Assembly: GCA_013115135.1 (NCBI GenBank)
Contig: JABANP010000001.1
Location: 186,001 to 250,000, forward strand
Direction: 5' to 3'
Source of the DNA: Perkinsus olseni
Lineage: Eukaryota > Perkinsozoa > Perkinsida > Perkinsidae
Length of the DNA stretch: 64,000 nucleotides
The notes under the pieces are model-generated. The model made no database searches and had not been told where the DNA came from. It was given only the letters and a program-made list of their open reading frames with translations. Numbering within the stretch: the first letter of the stretch is position 1; every line of letters starts with the position of its first letter. The position numbers and the translations under genes are program-made. Shown here piece by piece: positions 35,011-44,618 of the stretch.

Positions 35011-36027
35011 TTGCCAAATACCGTTTGGGTGTTCCCCACCATGTCCACTCGCTCATTGGAGTCAAATCTCGAGCCTCAAAGGGGCGACTCCGATCCAGTA
35101 AAGTGCACAGCTTCGGTGACCCTTGAGAATTTCGCGTCATTGCTAACTGAGGGAGGCTTCACAAGTGGCCCCGGCCGCGCGGGTTTTCAGAGACTGGTAG
35201 GCAGGTGCGTATAAGGCCTCGACGAGTCTTTGAATACCGCCGTGACTGTTGTTGGCGCTGCTATTGTTAAAACCACAGTCGAGTTTCAAAGATGTATAGA
35301 GTACAGCGACCGTCTGGGAATTGGTATGGCAGTCATAGGACGTGACCGCGATATAGTAGCTCTAATTCCACCGACTCGGACTGATCTCCTAATTGCTTGC
35401 GGTATAGCCTAACTGTGTGGTACCAGCAGTCTACTAACTGATAAGCACGGTCGATCCTTAATCTGCGTTGGCATAACGGCTTATCGAAAGGATGTGGAAC
35501 GTAACTTGGTTGAGGCTGGTGTTGATACTACTGGCGTAACTGGAGATGCCGCCTGGCCTAGTGTCCTCCCGAGGAGCTGCTTGGTCGCGGTCTACATAAT
35601 GAGAGCTGATTCCGCCAATGGTGCCTCAACCACCGACATTAATCCGAGTGTATTAGTGACCTATCGAGAATGTGGTGAGTTCGTTGTCCGTGATCCGTCC
35701 GGTAAAGTCACTGGTGTGGTATCCCATTTGTATTACGAAGTCAACAAACTTAAGGAGGCCATGTTCGGCTATGCCTTGAGGTGTGAAGGAATGTTGCCTG
35801 GAAGTTACGCTTCTGTCGACGATAGTGAGACCTCAACAAGCAACGATGAGGCCACCGCCTGTCCAAGACCAGTCTGCTGCGAGAAAACCTGGTTGCTAGT
35901 CTCCGACATGAGTCAGCCTTCTCTCACCACTGGCAGTAGGAATCGAAGAGGCTGTGAGAGGAGTGAGGTACGGAGATTGGCGTTGAATTTGATCAATATG
36001 GGTAGATTCACTTCAGGTTCGTGGTAA
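35011..36027 (+). pseudogene. Long coding-like frame interrupted by two TAA codons (unidentified)
   Basis: A single frame reads through about 340 codons with only two stops, both TAA (after GRCV near 35212 and after CGIA near 35411). The segments have protein-like composition: TLENFASLLTEGGF, VEFQRCIEYSDRLGIGMAV, VERNLVEAGVDTTGVTGDA, VVSHLYYEVNKLKEAMFGY. I do not recognise the family. It could be a recently decayed gene, or a gene whose TAA codons fall in unrecognised introns. No intron edges were evident at those points. Confidence 0.4.
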
Positions 36028-36144
36028 GTCGAGAACGACATCGGAGCCTCCCGGTAGATTAACGGAAATTCCTGAGCCATTAACGGACTACATTATTATC
36101 GAAGATCATTCGGCTGAGAAAACTTCGGCTGCGAAATGTCGCTG

Positions 36145-37022
36145 AGGCCCTTCCGGCCGTTTTGTTATACTTCCACTCCCGAAGAGCCTCTTGCGTTGCG
36201 AGTAAAGGAAGGCAATTATCCAGTAGAAGCCTCCGATCTTAACTTGTAATCCCTAATACATTTCATCGTCATTTAATAGTATCGTACAGTTGGAGGCTCA
36301 TAAATTCATCAGCGTTCACGCTAATGGCTGTTCTGTTGACCGCATTTGAGTTATTCAATTCTCTTCGAAGGCTGCAGTCGGTCGGAGGTCATCAGGCAAT
36401 ATTTATCCTGCTTCCGGACGAATATGCTAGCCAGTTCGCCTCGTGCCACTTGATGAGTGTTGCACACTCAGTGTGCCTACATTCCTCAACTCTTCCGCTT
36501 CTGAAAAGGTCGGGCTGTGCGGCACAGCCTGTGCCCCTCAAGAAGAATCTTGGCCCGTGCTGCCAACAAAACACCCGTGAAATGGTGACCCAACAAGGGA
36601 GCATATTCATTGTTCTGATGTGGTCCTCGAGCCGGAAGATTGCAGCCCCGCCGTTGCTGCAGTACGCCGCGTACTGTACGCGAATCTTCCGATGAACGGT
36701 TCATCGGAGGATCCGGTTTGTCATGAACCGAAAACCTCCAGTGGCGCAAAAGAATGTATAATTTCCGCTTCCGGAATTGATGGCTGGTGAGCGGCAGCTG
36801 TCAGCTGCTGGTGCTTCTGTAATGCTTTTTTTCCTTCTCAACTTGATCGGTTATGTCTGGGAGGTCGGTCATGTAGGCTCATATGACTGAAGCGTTTGGA
36901 GGGATCAATAAGTAGGCAAGTATCCTTACTAGACAGCTGTTTCAATGCGCGATCAGTTTTCTTGCGATAATCCTGGAATTCTGACTCTGCTTCCTCATTT
37001 CCAACGAAAGAGACCCGCGAGC
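36145..37022 (-). pseudogene. Duplicated 3' end of the CCDC42/CFAP73-like gene plus its flank (decayed copy)
   Basis: This aligns throughout with 41995-42815. The coding part repeats YMTDLPDITDQVEKEKKAL and PEAEIIYSFAPLE, but a TGC (Cys) of the intact gene is TGA here and further stops follow, so it is a pseudogene fragment. The flank also matches (AAGAGCCTCTTGCGTTGCGAGT; first 20 nt shared). The two copies differ by several insertions that form perfect palindromes. Confidence 0.8.
36688..36708. repeat. Single-base-centre palindrome specific to this duplicate
   Basis: The arms TCCGATGAAC and GTTCATCGGA flank a single G. The sister copy at 42.5 kb has only TCCGATGAACCGGAGG here, so the second arm was gained in this copy or lost in the other. 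Confidence 0.85.
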
Positions 37023-37540
37023 TTGGCTTAACCTACCATCCTTGATAATGCGTATAAACAACCTGCTCATACCGGCACCAACCGTGGCTATGAGAGGCGA
37101 AAAATTGCGATTCTTGCACGTGAAAGTCATCCATTGCTCCTAACTTGGGAGTCTCAAGATGTCGGCAACAGAGGGCACGGCCCTCGGCAGCATCGTAGTT
37201 TTCTCAGAAGCGTTGGAACTCGGGACCGTTCCGAGTCGAGATGGCCCCGAACAGGGTGAAGGCCGGAACATCCGGAGTTCGACCTCCGACCTACGCCACA
37301 CTCGGGGCCACGGATCGTGGACAGGATCCTTCCACTCAAAAGATTGAACAATCTCGATACCTTCATTTTGCCATCAGTTGAATGTTGGGGATACGTAAAC
37401 TTAGCTTTTGTTGTTCGAAGCGGTATCAGAAATCATTCTCAGAATCGGACTATAAAATAAGAGGAGCAAAGGTCTGCCCTCAATGCGAACGAAGATCCAT
37501 CCACGTCCGAGCCGAGAACTTGGACAGACTGCTGCACAAG
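37023..37540. other. No gene recognised
   Basis: This is the flank between the decayed duplicate and the 3' end of the secreted-protein gene. No recognisable content. Confidence 0.4.
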
Positions 37541-38323
37541 TCAGTCATACAGAATGCCTCCAGCTATAGTTATGCCCCAGTGATACTTAGTGCTCTCCGA
37601 CCAGTTATAATAGACCCCGGCACCATAACCGATATGATAGCTCCAACCTCCTTCTACCTTGTGGATGTCGACCTTCGAATCGAGTATGAGGGGCACATCA
37701 CTGTCGAGCGTCACGTCTTCCACGTGGGCGAAAAGAGATATGCCATTGCTGACAGCGAGGCCCGAGATGTTATACCAGTCGGTGTCGACCCTCTGGCTCC
37801 CTTGGAACCTACCATGAGTGGTAGATGGCAGTTCTATACGTACCTCCCCTTTGTCGTCCGAGGTGAAAACTCGATCACCAGGAGCAGGGTTCCACCAAAA
37901 ACGTATATCCTCATCTTGCATTTTCAAGAAGGCCAGGCCACTGGTTTTCACGCTTATCTTCGGTCTTCCAAATGAGTGGGCGGTCTCACCAACTACATCT
38001 AGCTGCAATTTCATAGCGCCTCCACGCCCGGGAATGTTAGTCGCTAGCTTGATTCCGGCGCTTTCTTGCGGAACTTTCGCCGAAGTTTTACCCCTCATGC
38101 TGTAGATGCATGCACCGTCTAGCAACTTGATGTGGCCACCGCCCTTCGCCGGACCGGGTCCGCCATAGCAACCTTTCGGATAATCAGCGATAACAGTCAC
38201 AGACTCGGAGGAGAGCGCCAAAGCCACTTCCGTAATGTGGATTAGTAAGAAGCTGCCGTAGATCCAGTTGTTACTAATGTTACTTGGCATATTTGAATGC
38301 AAAGCCTTTGCAACAAAGGTCAA
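37541..38323 (-). CDS. Intronless secreted protein, novel paralogous family, member 1
   Basis: This is a single 260-codon exon. It has an N-terminal hydrophobic signal segment (YGSFLLIHITEVALALSS) and a mature part starting ADYPKGCYGGPGPAKG. It shares this opening and many later blocks with the gene at 39560: RFWW(N/K)P(A/S)PGD, DTD(W/K)Y(N/S)ISG-AVSNG, and a C-terminal IGY-YH repeat. Only two cysteines are conserved in the mature part (PKGC and C-IY), which could form one disulfide. Alternating hydrophobic residues suggest a beta-sandwich. I know of no matching domain. The gene is divergently oriented to its paralogue across 1.2 kb of hairpin-rich DNA. Confidence 0.8.
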   Translation of the reverse strand: MTFVAKALHSNMPSNISNNWIYGSFLLIHITEVALALSSESVTVIADYPKGCYGGPGPAKGGGHIKLLDGACIYSMRGKTSAKVPQESAGIKLATNIPGRGGAMKLQLDVVGETAHSFGRPKISVKTSGLAFLKMQDEDIRFWWNPAPGDRVFTSDDKGEVRIELPSTTHGRFQGSQRVDTDWYNISGLAVSNGISLFAHVEDVTLDSDVPLILDSKVDIHKVEGGWSYHIGYGAGVYYNWSESTKYHWGITIAGGILYD

Positions 38324-38439
38324 CGTCTTTATTGATGGGCCAAGAAAATTTGGCTATAAGCGAAGGATTCGAGGGATGAGGAATGGCGCGCTGCGATGAG
38401 CGTACGCACTACGTACTTCGACGTGCCAAGCCGAAGAAG

Positions 38440-38480
38440 GCGTACATAGACTCTACGTACTACGTAGAGTCCATGTACGC
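38440..38480. repeat. Long palindrome, 20-bp arms around a single C
   Basis: The left arm GCGTACATAGACTCTACGTA and the right arm TACGTAGAGTCCATGTACGC flank one C at 38460. There is one mismatch between the arms. Confidence 0.9.
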
Positions 38481-38736
38481 TTCCTACGCCTAGCGCGCAC
38501 GCGTACGAGCCTTTGGCTCGGAACCCGCGCCGACGGACAGACTCCGTCCGACGGAGATATCCTCGGCATCTTTGCGAGACGGGGCTCAGCTTCGGGGAGC
38601 AGTGCTGTAGTCTATAGCTTCGAGCTATTAGCTTGGGACGACGCGTACCGGCTGTAGAGACTCACGTCACCCAAGGCGCTGTACTGGACAGTTTAGTCTG
38701 AATTAAGTCGTAGAGGGATCTTTAGCTCGATTACGC

Positions 38737-38785
38737 GCAAAAAACTTCTCACAGCGTAAGCCTCTCGCTGTGAGAAGCTTTTTGC
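38737..38785. repeat. Inverted repeat, 20-bp arms, 9-nt loop
   Basis: The left arm GCAAAAAACTTCTCACAGCG and the right arm CGCTGTGAGAAGCTTTTTGC flank TAAGCCTCT. There is one mismatch. Confidence 0.9.
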
Positions 38786-39559
38786 ACCGTAAGGTTCCAG
38801 GTGGCCCCTTCATTATGAGTACCGCCGAGAACTCTCACCGCAAGACTTGCGCATCAGCCGAATCATCTCAATCTCGCAGCTTCAGCCCAGAGGGAGCTCA
38901 AATGCAGCTGCTCAATGAGCATATATATACTGGTGCACGCAGCAGGCGGTTGTGCGTCAAGTTCAAGATCGTGAGTGACGCTTCAATACTGTCAACCGGC
39001 TTGAAAGTTTCAAAGCCGGCAGAATTTCAAGTTGAAAGCAGCTGTCGGCATCTGAGATAGTGGCTCGCCAAGACGGGAGAAAAAAGCGTCAGTCCAGTTT
39101 TGCGGTTTCTTCCATCCGCGTGACTAGAGCTCGAACTCCAGCGTCGGAGCAGCCGAATGGCTGCTACACGGGAAACTCCACGACGCGCTTCGCCTACAGT
39201 CGCACGCGAGTTGCTTGGAACGCAGGTTGGGTTCCACATGGTGAGCTACGCTAATCCGAGTATCGAGCATGAGTTTTCGAACTCGAATTCTCACTTGAGT
39301 TATCCATCAAGGCTTTGGAAACGCCGGCTGGCGGCGGCCATCATGTGATGTCTTCTCTCGAACGGTCTATTTTTATGGAGCTAGTCTACATCCTCGTGAA
39401 GATGGCGCCGATCCCCCTCGATACGTCGGCCAGTACGCGTTCACAGCGTGGACGCATACCGGCCGCCATCGCGCTAAGAACCTGGTAGCTGCGTCTACTC
39501 AGTTAGAACATCGACAAGGGCTCCGGCCACACGGATCGGTCCAGTTGTAGCGTTTAGCA

Positions 39560-40324
39560 ATGGCCTCGAACACCAGGTCTCACCGTGCTAACCTCCGCCT
39601 TCATTGGCTGTATTACGGCTTCGTCTCGTTCGTGTTCTTCCAGCAAGGGGTTATGGCCCAACGCCTTGAGACTACCGCTGATTACCCCAAGGGCTGTCAT
39701 GGCGGTCCCGGCCCGGCGAAGGGTAGTGTTGTTCACGTGCTTTCGGAAGGTTCCTGCATTTATAACATGAGAGGTTACGACAAGAGGCTGCTTGACATCG
39801 AGAGTGCCGGGGTTATACTCAAGACTAACATGGCTGGGCATACTGGTAGCATGAAGATTCAAATCGATGTCGTTGGTGATCTGGTCTACACATTCGAAAC
39901 GCCGAATGTCAGTGTGACGACTAGTGGCGGAGCCTACTTGGGTTATGGCGATAAGAAAACACGTTTCTGGTGGAAACCTTCGCCGGGTGATAAATCTTTC
40001 AGCCCGAGTGATGAGGGGGCTGTGCATGTCGAGATGCCGGCTATATTCCATGCCATCTTCAAAGGTGGCCAGAAAGCTGACACTGACAAGTACAGCATCT
40101 CAGGCTCTGCTGTTAGTAATGGAATGACCCTATATGGTCATGCAGAGCAAACTAGCGGAAGTGATGTACCTCTCTCGGTTGACTTCAAAATCAGCATTGA
40201 GAGAGTGGAGAACGGATGGAAATATCTTATCGGGTACGATGCGCGAGGCTCCTACACTATCAAGGGAAGGAAGACTACGTATCATTATGAGGTGAATGTC
40301 GTTAAAGGCATCCTATTAGGCTGA
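39560..40324 (+). CDS. Intronless secreted protein, novel paralogous family, member 2
   Basis: This is a single 254-codon exon. After an N-terminal hydrophobic segment (YGFVSFVFFQQGVMA) the mature part opens ADYPKGCHGGPGPAKG, as in the gene at 37541-38323. Conserved blocks are GSMKIQIDVVGD, RFWWKPSPGDKSFSPSDEG, DTDKYSISGSAVSNGM and a C-terminal IGYDARGSY. The two-Cys pattern is retained. Divergence between the paralogues is high but the register is gap-poor, which suggests purifying selection on the fold. Function unknown; a surface or extracellular role is inferred from the signal segment only. Confidence 0.8.
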   Translation: MASNTRSHRANLRLHWLYYGFVSFVFFQQGVMAQRLETTADYPKGCHGGPGPAKGSVVHVLSEGSCIYNMRGYDKRLLDIESAGVILKTNMAGHTGSMKIQIDVVGDLVYTFETPNVSVTTSGGAYLGYGDKKTRFWWKPSPGDKSFSPSDEGAVHVEMPAIFHAIFKGGQKADTDKYSISGSAVSNGMTLYGHAEQTSGSDVPLSVDFKISIERVENGWKYLIGYDARGSYTIKGRKTTYHYEVNVVKGILLG

Positions 40325-41165
40325 CTCCCGAAGCAGTTCATTGAAGTTATGGGATCGTACGTGGAACTACGTTCGGCCCGAACGATTCGGTGTGTGTGAT
40401 TGGTTGATGAGTCACATCCATTATTTCGATTAGGTATTTATTTTATGAGATTATACTATGAAGTTGACAACTGCGAGTAGCGTAGCGCTGCTCGTCCTTT
40501 CTCGGTGGTTTTGAGGACCATAAGCTGAGTACAAAAGCAATTGAGCTTCAACCACTGACGAACCGATTTTATATACTCGCACCGCAATTTCGGCTGTTCA
40601 ACCAGTGGCGAGGCAAATTCGCTTGAGTTCGAGTAATTAATGTCATCAGAAGTGCCTGATTCATAGACTACGCATAGAATACAGGCTTTTGACTATAATC
40701 TACGTTTCAGAAAGCCCAAGTGCGAGACATCCTTAACCCCTTCAACTGATACCTCATGAGTGATCCCTCATGAGCGTAAGAGCGGGTCAAAATAGGGAGA
40801 TGTGTGGCTCGCGGCCGGATCACCCGCGGGGGGCCATACGTGCCGACCCAGTCCAGAACACCGCTCGCCCCGTTCTGCCCGGAAATGGACTTCGTAGGAA
40901 CAATATGTACGCAGGACGTGAGTACCCTCGTCCCTTAGGACAGTGATACTCAATTGAATTGAGTCAATTGAGTAAAGAGGAGCCTGGCGACTCAAAGTTG
41001 CGCCGTCTCATGAAATCCACCTGAACGTACTCGAACCTGCCCCTCCAGCGGCGTCGGACAATCAGCAGCGGATCGGCCGCAGCGGAGATAATCCAGCGGG
41101 CGGAGATCATAGTGGCGGCCCGTTTGAAAGGTCTTGCAGGCTGCAAGTTGCAGCCCCTGATGAAT
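40325..41165. other. No gene recognised; palindromes
   Basis: This is non-coding. It contains the single-base-centre palindrome ACTCAATT-G-AATTGAGT (40948-40964) and an imperfect one at 40473-40494. Confidence 0.45.
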
Positions 41166-41832
41166 CTAGCGATATCTGTAACAATCGTAGGCCACCGGAA
41201 TGGCGCGCCCTCTGTTGGGTGGCGGAGAGCCTGCAAGACTTTCACAACGCTTTGGTGAATGCTTCACCGTGAACACGGCGGAAGTGATGGTCGTGGGATT
41301 GATAAATCGCCCATAGCCAACTCCGGCGATCAGCCAGGAGGATGCGCCAGCGAGGGTTTTTCCAAGTGAGTCAGATATGAACAGCAGACAACGTTTCATA
41401 AGAGTGTCCGCGCGAAAGGACGAGGCTACGCTTTGTAAGGCTCCAAGACTTGCCAGTCTTTCGCTGACTGGGACACCTCCGATCTCGGCGAGTTGTTGCG
41501 GATCCCGTAATACTCCCTTTATGTGGAGTAAGACCTCGTCCTCACTGAGGACATTGCGAGATGTAGCAGACATGGCTGAGGACTCCTCAACCATATCGGC
41601 TACACCTCGTGAAGTTTCAAACGGATCAGGACCGTCACATGAAGGGTCGAAAGTGATGTGCCAGAGTGTAAAAATTGGGGCGAGGAGTGGATGTAAATGA
41701 GCTCAAGCTCCGCAAATGTGTGCGAGGGTCCCCAGCCAAGAACAGTAGCACACTTATCACTACCGAGAGAGTGAGAGGAGACTCAATAAGGCTCTGGCTA
41801 TTCGACTCCCGATCAACAGGACTTCTGTCCAT
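41166..41832 (-). CDS. Unidentified gene with amphipathic helices and one membrane segment
   Basis: There are two coding-like pieces. At 41832-41640, MDRSPVDRES leads into a hydrophobic segment (LTLSVVISVLLFLAG). At 41594-41166 there is a helical stretch (EDEVLLHIKGVLRDPQQLAE, then SERLASLGALQSVASSF). They may be exons of one small membrane protein. No family recognised. Confidence 0.35.
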
Positions 41833-42053
41833 CGGTGGGCCAGTCTGTCACAGATGGGGTATTATGGCCCACCAAAACCATTTTGGTGTTGATAAAACGT
41901 GCCTTCACTAGGAGTCCCTCTGACCCGTAGACAAAGTCGATGGCCTCCACTCTCCAAGTAGCGGTTTGGTTTGCTGCGAAATCTCGTTGGGAGTCTCTGC
42001 GGCCGTTTTGTTATATTTCTAATCGCGAAGAGCCTCTTGCGTTGCGAGTGAAA

Positions 42054-42072
42054 GAGTCATCTTAGATGACTC
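42054..42072. repeat. Palindrome present in only one duplicate
   Basis: GAGTCATC and GATGACTC flank TTA. The sister segment at 36.2 kb lacks it. Confidence 0.8.
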
Positions 42073-42141
42073 ATCTACCAGGGTAAGCCTTTGATCTTAA
42101 CCTGTAATCCCTGATGCCTTTCATCGTAACTTAATATTCTC

Positions 42142-42160
42142 GTTGTACGGACCGTACAAC
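42142..42160. repeat. Single-base-centre palindrome present in only one duplicate
   Basis: GTTGTACGG and CCGTACAAC flank a single A. The sister segment near 36283 has only TATCGTACAGTTGG at this place. Confidence 0.85.
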
Positions 42161-42433
42161 CATACAGTACAGTTGTAGCCCTATAATCGCATCAGCGTTC
42201 ACGTTGATGGCTGTTGTGTTGAGCGCAGTTGAGTTATTCAACTTTCTCTGAAGGCCGCAGTCGATGGAAGGTCACCAGGCGATATTCATCCTGTTTCTGG
42301 ACGCACGGTTATGTTGGCGGATTCGCCTCGCGCTACTTCATGAGTGTAGCAGCATTCCTTTATTCTCGACGAAGGATCCTTCGGCCGTACTGCCAACGAA
42401 ACACCCGTGGAACGATGACCACAGCAAGGGAGC

Positions 42434-44273
42434 ATTCATTGTTCGGGTATGGTCTTCGAGCCGGAAGATTGCAGCCCCGCCGTTGCTGCAGTACGCGAAT
42501 CTTCCGATGAACCGGAGGCCTCCAGTGGGGCAAAGGAATATATAATTTCAGCTTCTGGAAGAGAGGGCTGCTGAGCAGCAACTGTCAGCTGATGGTGTTT
42601 CTGTAATGCTTTCTTCTCCTTCCTAACTTGATCGGTTATGTCTCGGAGGTCGGTCATGTAGGCGCATATGACTGAAGCGTTCGGAGGGATCAATAAGTAG
42701 GCGGGTCTCCTTACTAGCGAGCTGTTTTAATGCGCGGTCTGTTTTCTTGCGATACTCCTGAAATTCTGGCTCTGCCTTCTCATTCTCTGACGGAAGAGCC
42801 CCGCGAGCCTGGTTGGGAGAACCACGACCTGAGCAGACAGACCCAATTGGGTCCTCGAGGAACCAATGGTTCTGACGCGTTCACTGGCAGGAGACACCGA
42901 ATTACCACCCGCAGAAGAGTCCATCTCGTCTTCCTCTAGCATGGAGCTGCCATGTTGTATCTGTGGCCTCTGCGAAACACACCTGAGTCCGGGGCAGACT
43001 GGGACTCCCTCAACAGCACCGACACACCGTTTGAAGAGGTTCTCCACACTGGCCACGATCTGCCCCAAGTCCAGCCGGAGTCCCGCGTCTTGCTCCGACG
43101 CTTCTTTCACTTCTTCGTCGAGCCTGTCGAGCGAGGCAGATTCGAGGGAAGGATTTGGACGCCTTTCTCACTTCGTAGCTAATTTCTCGGCATCTTCGAG
43201 ATTAGTCTGCAGAGACGCCGCCCGATTGGTGGCCTCCAGGATCTCCATCGCCTTCTGTCTGTTGTAGGTGTTGAGCTGTATCCTCATCTGCTCGGCTTGC
43301 GCATCAAGAGCTGACTGAATGGCTCGGAGGTCACTGTTTGCCGCTTCTAGCGTGCGGTATCTACGGCACTCATTCCAATTCGATACGGCAATCGGCTTTC
43401 TCCGTGGAAGAGTAGATATACTCGCTTTAGCCTCATTGGGCGTTGTACGCGAGGGTTGCCCTTCAACAACGATCAGCCAATGGGTAAAGCCCGATGCAAC
43501 GGCCACTTGCTCAGCCCGTAGGCGGGATTCCATCAGGAGTCAGCGCTACTGACCTCGTTAGGATGTCCTGTATCTCCGAGTACTCATCCGAGCTTTCCTT
43601 CACAAGCTCAAGATAAGCTTCATATCGGAGATCTAATAGGAATCCTCCCCCTACCACGACTGTCGCCGATCGGCTACTCTTTACAACTTCGTGTTGGAGC
43701 TCTCGATGCATCCGGCGGGACTCCTCCAGTTCCCTGCCAAACGAGAAGATGCTAGCCTGCAACAGTGACCGGCAACGGCGGCGGCAAAAAACCACGGAAA
43801 ATACCCCGGCCCACCGCTCAATGTCGTCGATTTCGCCCTCCTTAATCTTAATCTGATTCGACTCCTCCCCCGCCCGCATCTCAGCCCTTCGTCGCTTCCC
43901 TTCATTATCCTAGAACAGGACAACGCCTCTACCAACGCCAACTGTCGCCGCTGCATCTACCTGCAGGAACTTGTTGAACTTGATAAGCTGGTGCTGCAGT
44001 TGCATATCTCGTGATCTGATTTGCTCTTCTTTTTTACGGAAAGCTTGCTCCTCGTTAGCGTACCTAGAATGTACGGTGGTTTCCATCAACCCAACTACGC
44101 GTTCTCACCTACTTCTCTTTCTGGGCCTCCAAAGCATCGTGGACCTCGTACATCTCCCGCCGCTTCTCTAACAGTTGTGTAACGGGGGACGAGGAGTGGC
44201 TCCCCACCCTCGCCCCACCGGTAAGGCGCTCACCTTTACCCTGACCTTCACCAACCGTAGCGACATCCTGCAT
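42434..44273 (-). CDS. CCDC42/CFAP73-like DUF4200 coiled-coil cilium protein
   Basis: The start ATG at 44273 gives MQDVATVGEG. The next coding blocks match the DUF4200 layout closely: TQLLEKRREMYEVHDALEAQ, spliced to YANEEQAFRKKEEQIRSRD, MQLQHQLIKFNKFLQ, then DNEGKRRRAEMRAGEE. Later exons continue coiled coil (RELEESRRMHRELQHEV; ATNRAASLQTNLEDAEKL). A C-terminal LDLGQIVASVENLFKRCV matches the conserved end of CCDC42/CFAP73 proteins. The last exon (AYMTDLRDITDQV) ends at a stop near 42434. Family members act in motile cilia and in sperm-tail or basal-body assembly. The 3' exon and flank are duplicated at 36.1-37.0 kb. Confidence 0.8.
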
Positions 44274-44618
44274 CAAGGCAATGCCCGACTGAATGCTGGT
44301 CCCACGGTGTGCCCATTAATTAACTCATCAACTCAAGGGAGCAAGCATGATGGGGTACCACAGCATCCCGACACCATTGAATACCGCATCGCGGCAGAAG
44401 AATAGAGGATGAACTTGACCGTCGCCGCGCCGCCTCCGATAGGCTCAATGGCGGCGGCGGCTTTGGTCGTCATCTACAACTCAATAGTACTGATGGTATT
44501 ATTATTAACTTCACGTTAGCACGATGGCTACTACTTCGATCCGCAGATAGAGTATGACGTTACACTGATACGAAATGGCGGCCGCAAAAAATTACTTTCA
44601 GACGGATCAGAATTTCAA
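44274..44618. other. No gene recognised
   Basis: This is the flank between the 5' end of the DUF4200 gene and the 3' end of the AP2-repeat gene. Nothing recognised. Confidence 0.4.

Larger units (their letters stand above)
38324..39559. promoter_or_regulatory. Shared intergenic region between divergent paralogues, hairpin-rich
   Basis: No gene is recognised. It must hold the 5' flanks of both secreted-protein genes. It contains two unusually long inverted repeats (38440-38480 and 38737-38785) and a shorter one (GACGGA/TCCGTC, about 38533-38549). TACGTA-type palindromic words are common at 38400-38480. Confidence 0.5.
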
